From: Arthrobacter sp. 9V
GTDB lineage: Bacteria > Actinomycetota > Actinomycetes > Actinomycetales > Micrococcaceae
DNA: 64,000 bases
Direction: 5' to 3'
NCBI RefSeq assembly: GCF_902506065.1
Contig: NZ_LR732912.1
Coordinates: 4,493,525 to 4,557,524 of the forward strand
The notes below the pieces were generated by a model, which worked only from the letters and a program-made list of their open reading frames with translations, had not been told where the DNA came from and ran no database searches. The position numbers were made by a program, and so were the translations under genes. Below, one piece after another: positions 16,407 to 24,959 of this stretch (position 1 is the stretch's first letter; each line of letters begins with the position of its first letter).

Positions 16407-17767
16407 AGGATTTCCTCCTTCACGCGGGTAGGTGCGGTGTCTTGGGCTGGCTCCTTGGCCTGACGGCGAGCCTTCACGACAACGGCGACGATGGAGACTC
16501 CAGCCGGAATCACCAGCGAAAGGAACACCTGCTGGTAGGTCAGCCCCGCTGCGACGAGCGCCGTACCGGCCGCTGCCCCGGCGATTGCCCCAAACCGGGC
16601 GATGCCCGTTGCCCAACTGGTTCCTGTGGCACGGATGGCTGTTGGGTAGAAGCTGGCACTGAGGATGGGGAACCCGGTGGCAACTGAGTTCGTGAACATG
16701 CCCAGAATAAAGATGAGGATGCCGATTACGACAACGTCCTGGGGGGCGATGGAGATAGCTATGAGCATCACAGCGGCGCAGGCCATGCCCAAAGCCACAG
16801 TCCGGTGAAGGCCAAAGCGGTCCATGAGCCAGCCGATGGCAATATTCCCGATGGTGCCTCCGGCTTGGAGGAGGAGCCCAATGGTGGCGGCGGCCGCAAG
16901 AGAGAATCCGACGTCGGTCATCAGGATCGGCAGCCAGCTGTTCATGAGGTACACGATGAAGAAGGCTGCGATAAAGCCGATCCAGATCGTCACCGTGCCG
17001 ATCCGGTATTGACGGGTAAGTAGACCGACGACAGGGACCTTGGCTACGCCTGGGGGTTCATTGAGAGTGAACTGGGTGCCGGCAGGGATGGGGCCTGAGG
17101 AGATCTTCTGCATCAACCCGGACAGGGCAGCTGTGCTGCCCTGTTGACGGGCGAGAAACTTCGGTGATTCCGGTAGGGCGAATGCCACTACAACGACGTA
17201 GAGCAGCGGTAAGATGCCGCCGAGCACGAGCATCCAATGCCAGGTCAAGACCTGAAGAACCAAGGTGGTGAGGTAACCGGAGATGGCCGCTCCAAGCGTC
17301 ATCCCGCAATAGGTAAAGGCCATCATGGCGCTGCGCCGTCGCTTGGGCGCGTATTCAGAGACAAGCGTCGTTGCATTCGGCATGGCGGCACCCAAGCCGA
17401 AACCGGTCAGAACCCTAAAAATGGAGAACCACACCACATCATTCGTCAGCGCCGTGGCCGCGCTCATGACTCCGAAAAGGATCAAAGATGCGATGATCAC
17501 CCGTCGGCGGCCGAGCCGGTCAGCGAGCGGGCCGGCGATCAGTGACCCGATCGCAAGGCCGAACAGCCCGCTCGTAACGATTGGCCCGAGTTCGGCTTTC
17601 GTGAGGCCCCAGTCGGACATGAGTGAGGGAGCGATGTAGCTGACCAATGAGACGTCGATTCCGTCCAGGACCAGCACTCCGAAGCACAGGAACAGTACTC
17701 GCCGTTGCAGGCTTCCGATTTTGGAGCCGTCGATCACCTCTTGAAGATCACGTCGTTGTTCTTGCAC
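16403..17767 (-). CDS. MFS transporter, aromatic acid:H+ symporter-like
   Basis: A 454-aa twelve-helix major facilitator. The loop motif GPLADRLGRRRVI and early DGIDVSLVSYIAPSL (the D-x-x-D pattern of helix 1 in the AAHS family, PcaK/BenK-like) point to import of aromatic or hydroaromatic acids; the second-half GWLMDRFGLHRTV repeat is present. The GTG start at 17767 is preceded by AAAGGAGGACAAC, an excellent ribosome binding site. It is first gene of the five-gene operon. The likely substrate is an acid such as a hydroxybenzoate, quinate-like or cyclitol acid. Confidence 0.9.
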   Translation of the reverse strand: MQEQRRDLQEVIDGSKIGSLQRRVLFLCFGVLVLDGIDVSLVSYIAPSLMSDWGLTKAELGPIVTSGLFGLAIGSLIAGPLADRLGRRRVIIASLILFGVMSAATALTNDVVWFSIFRVLTGFGLGAAMPNATTLVSEYAPKRRRSAMMAFTYCGMTLGAAISGYLTTLVLQVLTWHWMLVLGGILPLLYVVVVAFALPESPKFLARQQGSTAALSGLMQKISSGPIPAGTQFTLNEPPGVAKVPVVGLLTRQYRIGTVTIWIGFIAAFFIVYLMNSWLPILMTDVGFSLAAAATIGLLLQAGGTIGNIAIGWLMDRFGLHRTVALGMACAAVMLIAISIAPQDVVVIGILIFILGMFTNSVATGFPILSASFYPTAIRATGTSWATGIARFGAIAGAAAGTALVAAGLTYQQVFLSLVIPAGVSIVAVVVKARRQAKEPAQDTAPTRVKEEIL

Positions 17768-17814
17768 GTTGTCCTCCTTTGGACAGTGGCTGTCATCCTC
17801 GACAACCGGCTAAG

Positions 17815-17827
17815 TTTCATTGTGAAA
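17815..17827. promoter_or_regulatory. Palindrome upstream of the hydroxyquinol operon
   Basis: TTTCATTGTGAAA is a perfect 5-3-5 inverted repeat, 48 bp upstream of the MFS start, in the 166-bp space between two minus-strand genes. It is a candidate regulator site; no clear -35/-10 pair is visible beside it. Confidence 0.35.
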
Positions 17828-17933
17828 ATGCGTTGTTGTAGCTGGTCTGCAAACTCTCTTTGATTTCCTGTCTGGTTCCAGCGCTGCCTTTGTGAGGCTG
17901 TCTTGATTCCGGCAGCAGCACATCATCGGACTG

Positions 17934-18764
17934 CTAGTTCCTGTGCCGCTTTCGTCGGATAGGTTTCAGATCAGGGCAGTCGATCCTGCCGGCCTTTTCA
18001 AGAACCCAGTTTCCCGCCTCCGCTGACGCTGTTGCGGTTTGCACGGAAGGCCGGGTGTCGAGTAGGTCTGAGAACACTTCAACGGAGACCGGGCAGCTGA
18101 TACCCTGCGCGGCGAGACCGGCAACGAGATCAATGGTTTCTTTTCCTGGCAGTTCCCTGTGATGACGAGCCTCGTGGCGCAGGTCTGACAGCGGTTCTGG
18201 CTGCCGGACATCGCATAACTGAAGTGACGTGATGCGTTCGGCAGGGATTCCTGCCAGGTCATCGAACGTGGCATGGGATCTCCGCCAGTGCCAGATGTCC
18301 AAGAGGATCCCGCCGTTGTCCTTGTCTGCGGCGAGAACGATTTCCCATGCCTGTGGCAGTGTTCGGATGAAACTGAACGGTAGGAATTCAAGACCTACCA
18401 GAAGCCCGTGGGCGGCAGCCCGATCACAGAGCCTGCCAAAAGCGGCGGATACGACCTCGGTTGACGCTTCCCCAAACGTGGCGACGTTGAGTTGTCGGAC
18501 TCCTATAGCATCGGTGAACCGGTAGATTTCCTCTTCGTCTTCGGAAACAGCCCGGGAGACCCAATTCCAAGGGTGCTCTAGTTCCAGAATGCTTAAACCG
18601 TGCCGGCTGAGTTGTTTACGGATCTCCGGGTAGTCGATTCCGCTGTTGCGGATGTCCTGCAGCCGCAATCCCAAGCCCGCGTAGCCTGCTTCTGAGGCTG
18701 CCTTGATGCGTTCTGGGAGGCTCGCGGGGCGAAGCGTGCTTGCGCGGCAGGTCAAGGTGAACAT
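17934..18764 (-). CDS. Second TIM-barrel sugar-phosphate isomerase/epimerase family enzyme
   Basis: A 276-aa AP_endonuc_2 barrel, distant paralogue of the 14517 gene. Candidate active-site residues are Glu126 (LLVGLEFLPFS), Asp156 and His159 (ILLDIWHWRRS), Gln182 (SLQLCD) and Glu229 (PVSVEVFS). The shared EF(M/L)P(Y/F)S and RxLPG(K/R) features place both in one subfamily, near dehydroshikimate/inosose dehydratases. ATG 18764 is chosen because upstream residues overlap the SnoaL gene and are non-family. It is cotranscribed with that gene (16-bp gap). Confidence 0.82.
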   Translation of the reverse strand: MFTLTCRASTLRPASLPERIKAASEAGYAGLGLRLQDIRNSGIDYPEIRKQLSRHGLSILELEHPWNWVSRAVSEDEEEIYRFTDAIGVRQLNVATFGEASTEVVSAAFGRLCDRAAAHGLLVGLEFLPFSFIRTLPQAWEIVLAADKDNGGILLDIWHWRRSHATFDDLAGIPAERITSLQLCDVRQPEPLSDLRHEARHHRELPGKETIDLVAGLAAQGISCPVSVEVFSDLLDTRPSVQTATASAEAGNWVLEKAGRIDCPDLKPIRRKRHRN

Positions 18765-18780
18765 GGTGTCAGGACCAGCC

Positions 18781-19398
18781 CTAGTGGGGGTCGCCGGGTG
18801 ATGCGGCTCCGGCGAGCCACCTAGCGCCTTCATCGTAAAGCCGCAGGACGGCGTCACCGGTCAGGCCTGGAAGTCCGGACTTCACTGTGAACCCGGCTTT
18901 GGTTTGTACGTAGGCGAGGTATCGGTAGCCGAGGGGGAACTGGGTAAGCAGCTGAGGATCGATGGTCAGCTGGGCGGATGGATCCACCAGGTCCAAGCGG
19001 TCCTTTTCGTATATGGGCTGCCGGCGAACGATCTTCCATCCGTCCGCACCTCGGGCGCAGAAGTCATAAAACCTTCCTGTGCAAGCAACGTCTACTTCCA
19101 CCCCATCAACGGTCGCGCGCTGGTTGATGGTCATTTTCGTCTGGGCAATAGCGCGTCCGTCAACGATGTCGGCGGTATGCCCTCCGAGGAAGTGCGAAAT
19201 ATTTACTCCAGACTCAAAGCCTTCACGGCTGAGCTTGATGAAGTCCCTTGCTGACCCTTGAAACCAAGTCGCTGTCATCCAACCGTCCTCGGAGTGCCAC
19301 ACAGTGGCAAAGCGCTCCCAGTCCCCCGCATCCCGCCAGACTGCCCAATCTTCGACCAATTGGCGAAGGGCAAACCTATCGTCAGCGTTTTCCGACAT
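18781..19398 (-). CDS. SnoaL-like/NTF2-fold protein
   Basis: A 205-aa SnoaL_4-type protein: DDRFALRQLVEDWAVWRDAGDWERFATVWHSEDGWMTATWFQG, then HFLGGHTADIVDGRAIAQTKMTINQRATVDGVEVDVACTGRFYDFCARGADGWKIVRRQPIYEKD. The fold is that of the beta subunit of ring-hydroxylating dioxygenases and of small dehydratases/isomerases; no alpha subunit is nearby, so a stand-alone role is likely. It is divergent from the IclR gene and precedes the second TIM-barrel enzyme. Confidence 0.82.
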   Translation of the reverse strand: MSENADDRFALRQLVEDWAVWRDAGDWERFATVWHSEDGWMTATWFQGSARDFIKLSREGFESGVNISHFLGGHTADIVDGRAIAQTKMTINQRATVDGVEVDVACTGRFYDFCARGADGWKIVRRQPIYEKDRLDLVDPSAQLTIDPQLLTQFPLGYRYLAYVQTKAGFTVKSGLPGLTGDAVLRLYDEGARWLAGAASPGDPH

Positions 19399-19516
19399 GC
19401 CTTAACTCCTAAATGCTGGGGCTTTCAGTAAAAAGTGAACTTACAAAGTCCAACGGACTCCTCGTTGTTCGATACACCGATCTTGCTCCCTGCAGCTTTC
19501 GCTGCCAACCTTTCGC

Positions 19517-19531
19517 TGCCACTGAGTGGCA
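19517..19531. promoter_or_regulatory. Perfect palindrome between SnoaL-like and IclR genes
   Basis: TGCCACTGAGTGGCA is a perfect 7-1-7 inverted repeat ending 20 bp before the IclR start. Its size and location fit an IclR autoregulatory operator that would also control the divergent SnoaL/TIM-barrel pair. Confidence 0.6.
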
Positions 19532-19551
19532 ATCCCTGTTAGTCTGGTCAC

Positions 19552-20301
19552 ATGGCTGGCGGCATAACCACTCCTGGACAGACAGTTTCGCGGCGACTGC
19601 TCATGGTGCTCGATTGTTTTGATGTGGCTCATCCGGCGTTAACGCTGACGCAGGTAGCCAGGCGTAGCGGGCTTCCGGTCTCGACGGCCCGCCGCCTTAT
19701 AGGAGAGCTCTGCGCCTGGGGAGGTCTCGAATTGCTCAGTGACGGCCGCTACCGGGTCGGCATGCATTTGTGGAGAGTCGGTTCGTTGGCTCCTCGCCAA
19801 CGTGATTTGAGAGAGTCCGCTGTGCCTTACATGCATGATCTGTACCAAGCGACGCAGGAGAATATTCAGCTGACCGTTCTAGAGGATCAGCATGCACTGT
19901 GCATCGAAAAGATCAATAGCAACAAATCTGTGCCCACTAAGACGCATGTCGGCGGGCACCTGCCGCTGCACGCGACCGCAGTCGGGAAAGCGCTCTTGGC
20001 CTTCGCCGGGGAGGATTTTTTGAGGGTATTACTGGACACGCGCTTACCCAGGCTGACTGCCTACACGATTACGGAACCGGGCCGCCTGGTGGCAGCCATG
20101 GCCGGTGTGCGAAAAGGGGGAGTTGCCTTTTCACTCGAGGAGATGACGTTGGGAGCGGTTTCGGTCGCTGCGCCGATTCTCAAGGTCGACGGCACTATTC
20201 GCGCTGCCCTGGGAATCGTGGCTCACTCCCATACCGCGCTGGACAGGTTGGTGCCCGCGGTACGGACTGCGGCGCTAGGAATCGCCCGTTCAATGGGCTG
20301 A
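19552..20301 (+). CDS. IclR-family transcriptional regulator
   Basis: A 249-aa protein with an N-terminal winged HTH (SRRLLMVLDCFDVAHPALTLTQVARRSGLPVSTARRLIGELCAWGGLEL, residues 12-60) and a C-terminal GAF-like IclR effector domain (residues 85-245; THVGGHLPLHATAVGKALLAF is the family hallmark). It probably responds to an aromatic acid or its ring-cleavage product. It is divergent from the SnoaL/TIM-barrel pair and close to the hydroxyquinol operon, which are the likely targets. Confidence 0.92.
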   Translation: MAGGITTPGQTVSRRLLMVLDCFDVAHPALTLTQVARRSGLPVSTARRLIGELCAWGGLELLSDGRYRVGMHLWRVGSLAPRQRDLRESAVPYMHDLYQATQENIQLTVLEDQHALCIEKINSNKSVPTKTHVGGHLPLHATAVGKALLAFAGEDFLRVLLDTRLPRLTAYTITEPGRLVAAMAGVRKGGVAFSLEEMTLGAVSVAAPILKVDGTIRAALGIVAHSHTALDRLVPAVRTAALGIARSMG

Positions 20302-20489
20302 TGCCGGGAGCAGGTGCACGTCAGGTGGCGCGCGGAGCTCAGCTGCACGCTGGTGGCATGCTGGGAGGGTTCACTCCCCGCGGGCAGGCCTTGCCCGCAG
20401 GTAGCGCATGAACCGTTTTAGGAGGGCTTCGGCGCCCATTCGTCTCAGTCGGGTCGCTTCAGGGGTACATCCGGGAGGAATTTCTCAGT

Positions 20490-21584
20490 CTAGACGACGT
20501 AAGCGTAGGGCTCTGGCCAAACAGGTTCTACGCCCAGAGTCCTCGCTGCATGTTGCGGCCAGTAAGGATTTCGCAGGAGCTCCCGTCCAAGGAAGACGGC
20601 GTCGGCTTGGCCGTTGTGGAGGATGGCAGCAGCCTGATGAGGATCGGTGATGAGGCCGACGGCAGCAGTAGGTACCCCTACCTCCGTGCGCGCTTTAGCG
20701 GAGAAGCCCACTTGATAGCCGGGTTCTGACGGTATGAGGGCATCACGAACCACGCCACCACTGGAAACGTCCAGCAGATCCACTCCGTGAGATTGAAGCT
20801 CCCGGGCCAGGCGGACTGTATCTTCCGAGGTCCAACCGATTCGCTCTTCCCGAGGGTTCTCTGACAACCAGTCGGTTGCGGAGGCGCGGAAGAAGACAGG
20901 TAGATCATCTGGCCAAGCATCTCGAACGGCATCAACGACTTGGAGTGGGAAACGCAGGCGGTTTTCAAAGCTGCCGCCGTAGGAGTCTGTCCGCTTATTC
21001 GAGGCGGGTGACAGGAAGGAGTGGAGCAAATATCCATGAGCACCGTGAACTTCCGCGACTTGGAATCCGGCTCGAGCGGCCCGTTGTGCTGAGCGGTAAA
21101 AGTCGCTTACAAGTTGCTCAATGTCGTTTTTTGTCAGCTCCTCAGGGGCTGGCAGCCCTTCATAGGCTTCTGGGCTCGGCCCAACTGACGTCCAACCACC
21201 ATCAGGTTTTTGGACCGGGCCGGAAGAAACCCATGGTTTAGCAACTGATGCTTTGCGCCCTGCATGGGCGAGTTGAATAGCCGGCACTGTCCCGTGGGCG
21301 GAAAGCGCGTTGGCAATACGGGCAAAGGCGCGTTCCTGCTTGTCGTTCCACAACCCCAGGTCCCAAGGACTGATGCGGCCGTCCAGACGGACCGCTGTTG
21401 CTTCGACCATGACCAGCCCTGCGCCCCCGAAGGCGCGGCTGACCAGATGGGTCAGATGGAAATCAGTGGGGACGCCAGCCTCAGGGCCTTCTGGCAACGC
21501 GGAGTACATGCACATTGGTGCCATCCACACGCGATTGGGAATTTCTAGTCCCCTAAGGCGCAAGGGGCGGAAGAGATTGCTCAA
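20490..21584 (-). CDS. NADH:flavin oxidoreductase, Old Yellow Enzyme (YqjM-like)
   Basis: A 364-aa FMN-dependent ene-reductase: LFRPLRLRGLEIPNRVWMAPMCMYSA, then HLVSRAFGGAGLVMVEATAV, QLAHAGRKASV, EVHGAHGYLLHSFLSPASNKRTDSYGGSFENR and the phosphate-binding VGLITDPHQAAAIL...FLGRELLRNPYWP. It is a single-domain YqjM type, without the iron-sulfur extension of 2,4-dienoyl-CoA reductase. It reduces activated C=C bonds. I chose the TTG at 21584 because AAGGA lies seven bases before it and conserved sequence begins there; ATG 21653 is the alternative. It is downstream of the 72-aa gene. Confidence 0.9.
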   Translation of the reverse strand: MSNLFRPLRLRGLEIPNRVWMAPMCMYSALPEGPEAGVPTDFHLTHLVSRAFGGAGLVMVEATAVRLDGRISPWDLGLWNDKQERAFARIANALSAHGTVPAIQLAHAGRKASVAKPWVSSGPVQKPDGGWTSVGPSPEAYEGLPAPEELTKNDIEQLVSDFYRSAQRAARAGFQVAEVHGAHGYLLHSFLSPASNKRTDSYGGSFENRLRFPLQVVDAVRDAWPDDLPVFFRASATDWLSENPREERIGWTSEDTVRLARELQSHGVDLLDVSSGGVVRDALIPSEPGYQVGFSAKARTEVGVPTAAVGLITDPHQAAAILHNGQADAVFLGRELLRNPYWPQHAARTLGVEPVWPEPYAYVV

Positions 21585-21662
21585 GTCTTGATCCTTAAAA
21601 CTGCCTGGTGGAGCTTGATTTGGCCCGCGTCTAAAAGCAGACTTGCTCCACACTCTGTGATT

Positions 21663-21881
21663 TCACCAGCACTGAGTTTCGTGAGTGCAACCGTATGGAA
21701 CGTCCTCGCTAAGGGATACCGTCACTTTGCCCGCCGCGTGCCGGGCAACGAGGATTCCTCGTTGCCCTTCGCTTATCGCACGGTTACGTGCAATGGACTC
21801 GGCCTCTGTGATCTTCTTATCGAGGATCTGTCGGCTACCTGCGGTGATCTCGATGGTCCAATTTTCTGCAGACTTTGACAA
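21663..21881 (-). CDS. Small hypothetical protein
   Basis: A 72-aa protein starting with TTG (21881), preceded by AAGGA at the proper distance, the same start style as the OYE gene 78 bp downstream. It reads WTIEITAGSRQILDKKITEAESIARNRAISEGQRGILVARHAAGKVTVSLSEDVPYGCTHE, a compact alpha/beta pattern without a known domain. It probably forms an operon with the OYE gene. No function can be assigned. Confidence 0.6.
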   Translation of the reverse strand: MSKSAENWTIEITAGSRQILDKKITEAESIARNRAISEGQRGILVARHAAGKVTVSLSEDVPYGCTHETQCW

Positions 21882-22004
21882 CTGGTTTTCCTTGAAACTG
21901 ATATGCGGTGGCGGGGCTTTTGGGCACGTACTGATTTGCGGGGCTCTGCTTGGCAGCTCAGGTCATCAGGCAGCCACGCCGCGAAGCAATCGATCTCAAA
22001 GTGC

Positions 22005-22038
22005 GCAGCGGGAAACGTTGCTGCCCGTTTCCCGCTGC
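22005..22038 (-). terminator. Hairpin after the Gfo/Idh operon
   Basis: A perfect 12-bp stem (22005-22016 with 22027-22038) with a 10-nt loop lies 53 bp after the Gfo/Idh stop. There is no clear T-tract. It probably separates the ABC/Gfo operon from the OYE unit. Confidence 0.5.
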
Positions 22039-22090
22039 ACTCCTGCGCCTTAAGGTTCGACAGTGCCCCGACCGTAAGTCGCTGCATGCA

Positions 22091-23242
22091 TTAGAAGGAC
22101 GTCGTTACTACTTGCGTCATTCCCGTTTCCGCTGCCCGGTATGCACACTCAATTACGTCGATGACGTGCCGGGCGTGCTCAGCGGTGGCTGGAGATGGCG
22201 TTCCGTCGAGCACCCAATCCACCAGCTGCATCAGATCTTCGAAAACGTGGTGTTCGGAAAGATCGCGGTGTTCAGGGGATATGTGCGGAAGGATCCACTC
22301 GTTACCGCCAAAGTTGGATTGAGTGCCCTTGTCCGGTGCGGTAAGTGCGATTTCCCGCCCAGGATAATCGTAGGGTTCACCGTTCATCGTCAGGCCCCAA
22401 ATCTCGCCATCAGTGCCGTAATAGCGAGCAGAGAAATCGAACTCGACGCCGGGGGTGAGACTTCCTGCAGCTGTACCGAATGCCATCGCGAAGGTATTTC
22501 CGCCAAAGTCCAACAGCATCAAGGTGTTGTCGTGCGCTTCGACTTTCAGCGGCTTGCCGTTGACCAGTCGTTCAGGCACAAGCGTGCCTGAGAGAGCTGT
22601 AACGCGTTTGACAGGGCCAAGGACACCAGTCAGTCCGTGCAGGGCATAGACCGTGACGTCGTAAAGCGGCCCCCCTCCCGGGACCCGGAAGTACCAGCTG
22701 GGATCGACATTGTTTAGGGGATCACTCCCCTGTCGTTCTGGTTCATCTTCGTGATAGTTTCCGAAGGCAGCCCCGCAGGCCGCCCATGAAACCTTGCCGA
22801 TTGCTCCTGACTCGATCAGCCGCTTCGTTTCCCGGTTGTGAGGACGAAGCATCTCCCCCGGTGAGGCGACGATCCGAACGTTGTACTCCTTGGCCGCAGC
22901 AATGAGGATGTCCGCTTCGGCTTTGGTGACCGTCATTGTCTTATTGACGTGGACGTGCTTACCGGCCTTAACTGCTTCAAGAGCATGGGCATAATGAAGG
23001 CCGATCGGTGAACCGATCGACACTGCGTCCACATCATCCGACGCCAACATCTCTGTCAGTGAGGCGTATGCTCTGGCTCCAGGGGCACCGAACTTGTCGG
23101 CAGCTGCTTCAGCTCGTTCAATGACAGGGTCACAAACAGCGGTCACCAGGGCGCGCTCGGCAGTGTCCGCAATTTGGAAATGGGGCATGAGTCGGAGGCT
23201 GATTGCACCTGCCCCGACAAAGCCGATGCGTAGACGATTCAA
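22091..23242 (-). CDS. Gfo/Idh/MocA-family oxidoreductase
   Basis: A 383-aa enzyme. The N-terminal Rossmann motif is IGFVGAGAISLRL; the family EKP position reads GKHVHVNKTMTVTKAEAD, so the lysine is conserved but in an NKT variant. The C-terminal domain has NVDPSWYFRVPGGGPLYDVTVYALHGLTGVLGPVKRV with the catalytic Asp/His pattern. It probably oxidises a sugar, cyclitol or glycoside hydroxyl with NAD(P). It is the last gene of the operon led by the ABC importer genes, so its substrate is likely the imported compound. Confidence 0.92.
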   Translation of the reverse strand: MNRLRIGFVGAGAISLRLMPHFQIADTAERALVTAVCDPVIERAEAAADKFGAPGARAYASLTEMLASDDVDAVSIGSPIGLHYAHALEAVKAGKHVHVNKTMTVTKAEADILIAAAKEYNVRIVASPGEMLRPHNRETKRLIESGAIGKVSWAACGAAFGNYHEDEPERQGSDPLNNVDPSWYFRVPGGGPLYDVTVYALHGLTGVLGPVKRVTALSGTLVPERLVNGKPLKVEAHDNTLMLLDFGGNTFAMAFGTAAGSLTPGVEFDFSARYYGTDGEIWGLTMNGEPYDYPGREIALTAPDKGTQSNFGGNEWILPHISPEHRDLSEHHVFEDLMQLVDWVLDGTPSPATAEHARHVIDVIECAYRAAETGMTQVVTTSF

Positions 23243-23284
23243 CAGAAGTACTCCTATACCTAATGGGCGTCCTTAGAGGACTGG

Positions 23285-23584
23285 TCAAACGTTCAGGGTG
23301 GTGACAAAGACTTCCACGTCGCCGGAGAGGGCGGAGATCTTGACATTTGCCCTGTATCCAACGGTCAGCGCCGATCCCGGAGTGATGGCGTGGGTAGTGG
23401 AACCTACAGTGGCTTTGCCTTCGCCTGACATGATGAAAATTGCATATTCGCCATCGACAGCGTCAAAAGTATGATCGCTGCCTTCCGGGATTGTCTGGCG
23501 AGAAAATTCACGCCAAGGGCCTTCAAAGTAGGGCTTGGCGGACAAAGTCTGTCCCGACTCCAGCTGTCCGACGTATCCAGTCAT
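23285..23584 (-). CDS. Small cupin-like protein
   Basis: A 99-aa single-domain protein: FEGPWREFSRQTIPEGSDHTFDAVDGEYAIFIMSGEGKATVGSTTHAITPGSALTVGYRANVKISALSGDVEVFVTTLNV. The spacing GEYAIFIMSGEGKATV...ITPGSALTV is the beta-barrel core of cupins, but metal-binding histidines are sparse (His38 only), so it may bind a ligand rather than a metal. It lies between a canonical cupin and Gfo/Idh in the same operon. Confidence 0.75.
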   Translation of the reverse strand: MTGYVGQLESGQTLSAKPYFEGPWREFSRQTIPEGSDHTFDAVDGEYAIFIMSGEGKATVGSTTHAITPGSALTVGYRANVKISALSGDVEVFVTTLNV

Positions 23585-23600
23585 AATTCAAGTCCTCTCG

Positions 23601-24029
23601 TTAGTTCTTCGAGGCGCCGGTGGCGCTGTCGTCTTCTTCGGTGGGTCGCCGAGGGGGAATTTTGCTACTGATTTCAGGGGGAAATACTTCGATGACGATG
23701 TATTCCAATTGCTCGTTGCCCGTGTTCCAGGCCGCATGCTGGGAATGCAGGGGTGTGAGGACTAGGGTTCCCGGCGAAACATCGTGGCGAGTTCCATTGA
23801 GCTCCATGTATCCGCTGCCCTTGAGGAAGAACCAGATTTCCTCGGTGTGGCTGTGAGTGTGAAGTCCTGCCCGGCCGCCAGGTTCCAAGGCGACCCATTC
23901 GACGCCATCCCAGTCGCTGTACAGGTGGGCTCCGGTAGCTAGGCGTGCCCAAAGCATGACGCCGTCGCCGCCATGCACACCAAGAACAGCGCCTGCGTTG
24001 TCTGTGTGGCCCGTTATTACTGTCGACAT
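23601..24029 (-). CDS. Cupin-domain protein
   Basis: A 142-aa protein with canonical motif 1 GGRAGLHTHSHTEEIWFFLKGSG (His, His, Glu) and motif 2 PLHSQHAAWNTG, giving a 3-His/1-Glu metal site. It could be an epimerase, isomerase, dioxygenase or sensor; a family member with a tail like EVFPPEISSKIPPRRPTEED is not known to me. ATG 24029 was chosen because upstream in-frame sequence is antisense to the SDR gene tail. It sits between the SDR and the small cupin-like gene. Confidence 0.85.
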   Translation of the reverse strand: MSTVITGHTDNAGAVLGVHGGDGVMLWARLATGAHLYSDWDGVEWVALEPGGRAGLHTHSHTEEIWFFLKGSGYMELNGTRHDVSPGTLVLTPLHSQHAAWNTGNEQLEYIVIEVFPPEISSKIPPRRPTEEDDSATGASKN

Positions 24030-24123
24030 GTTTTTTATCTTTCTTGCCGGTTCCACAGATCCCTCTGGTACGAGGAGAAGTGGTTGTGAGCGTGTTGGGT
24101 TTTGGCTGATTTGTGCGCCGGCG

Positions 24124-24897
24124 TCAGTCCATGACCATGCCACCGGAGATGTTAATCGCCTGGCCTGTAAGGTCTCGGGCCTGATCGCTCGCGAGGAAGA
24201 GCACGAGGTCGGCAATGGTGTGGGGTTCCTGCATGCGCCCAAGGGGTATCCGGGCCAGCATTTCGTCCTTGATGTCTGTTGGTTTCAGTCCGCGAAGGCC
24301 TGCCTGCACCTCGTAGTGCTCCAAGATCATGTCTGTCTCTATGTATCCCGGGCAGACGGCGTTTACCCTGATGGCTGGCGCCAGCTCCAATGCGAAGCTC
24401 TTTGTCATGCAGATTTGAGCGGCCTTTGATGTTGCATAGTGGCTCAGGAGCGCTTCGCCTCGTTTGCCGGATTGGCTCGATACATTGACGATTGAGGCAT
24501 ACCCGGTTGTCATAAGAGGGAGAACGTCTCTGGTCACCAGGAACGTGCCAGTCGCATTGACCGCCATGACCTCGTTCCATTCGCTGAGCGTGATATCACC
24601 GATCCGGTTCCGGCGAGCTATAGCGGCGTTGTTTACAAGGACGTCTACGGTCGAGAACAGCCGTTTCGCTGTTTCGGCCAGAGTACGGACACTTTCTTGG
24701 TCGGAGACTTCGCATCGAGTTCCCCAGACAGATCCGCCTGTTTCCGAAGAAATATCCTGCGCAATCTTCTCGGCTTGGGCACCATCCGTACCTGTCAAGA
24801 GAACAGATGCGCCCTCCCACGCCAGTTGGCTCGCGATCGCACGGCCGATTCCCCGGGTTCCACCCGTGACTACTGCTGACTGGCCTTTAAACCGCAT
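24124..24897 (-). CDS. SDR-family oxidoreductase
   Basis: A 257-aa classical short-chain dehydrogenase: cofactor motif TGGTRGIG, NNAA at VNNAAIARR, catalytic Ser in IVNVSSQSG, YATSK (Tyr/Lys pair) and CPGYIETDM. It likely oxidises a secondary alcohol of a sugar or cyclitol, consistent with the ABC importer upstream. All catalytic residues are intact, unlike the SDR at 10653. Same strand and close spacing (62 bp) to the permease gene suggest one transcript. Confidence 0.92.
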   Translation of the reverse strand: MRFKGQSAVVTGGTRGIGRAIASQLAWEGASVLLTGTDGAQAEKIAQDISSETGGSVWGTRCEVSDQESVRTLAETAKRLFSTVDVLVNNAAIARRNRIGDITLSEWNEVMAVNATGTFLVTRDVLPLMTTGYASIVNVSSQSGKRGEALLSHYATSKAAQICMTKSFALELAPAIRVNAVCPGYIETDMILEHYEVQAGLRGLKPTDIKDEMLARIPLGRMQEPHTIADLVLFLASDQARDLTGQAINISGGMVMD

Positions 24898-24959
24898 GTC
24901 GTTCCTTTGCTTGTGCGCTTAGGGGCAGAATCGCTACCGGTACCGCCGGTGTTCTGCGT

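Noticed and set aside
22091..24029. Canonical C-glycoside deglycosidase (CarB/CarC) gene set
   Set aside because: The TIM-barrel and Gfo/Idh partners fit, but neither small cupin shows the expected partner-subunit sequence that I can recognise, so only a general hypothesis is kept.
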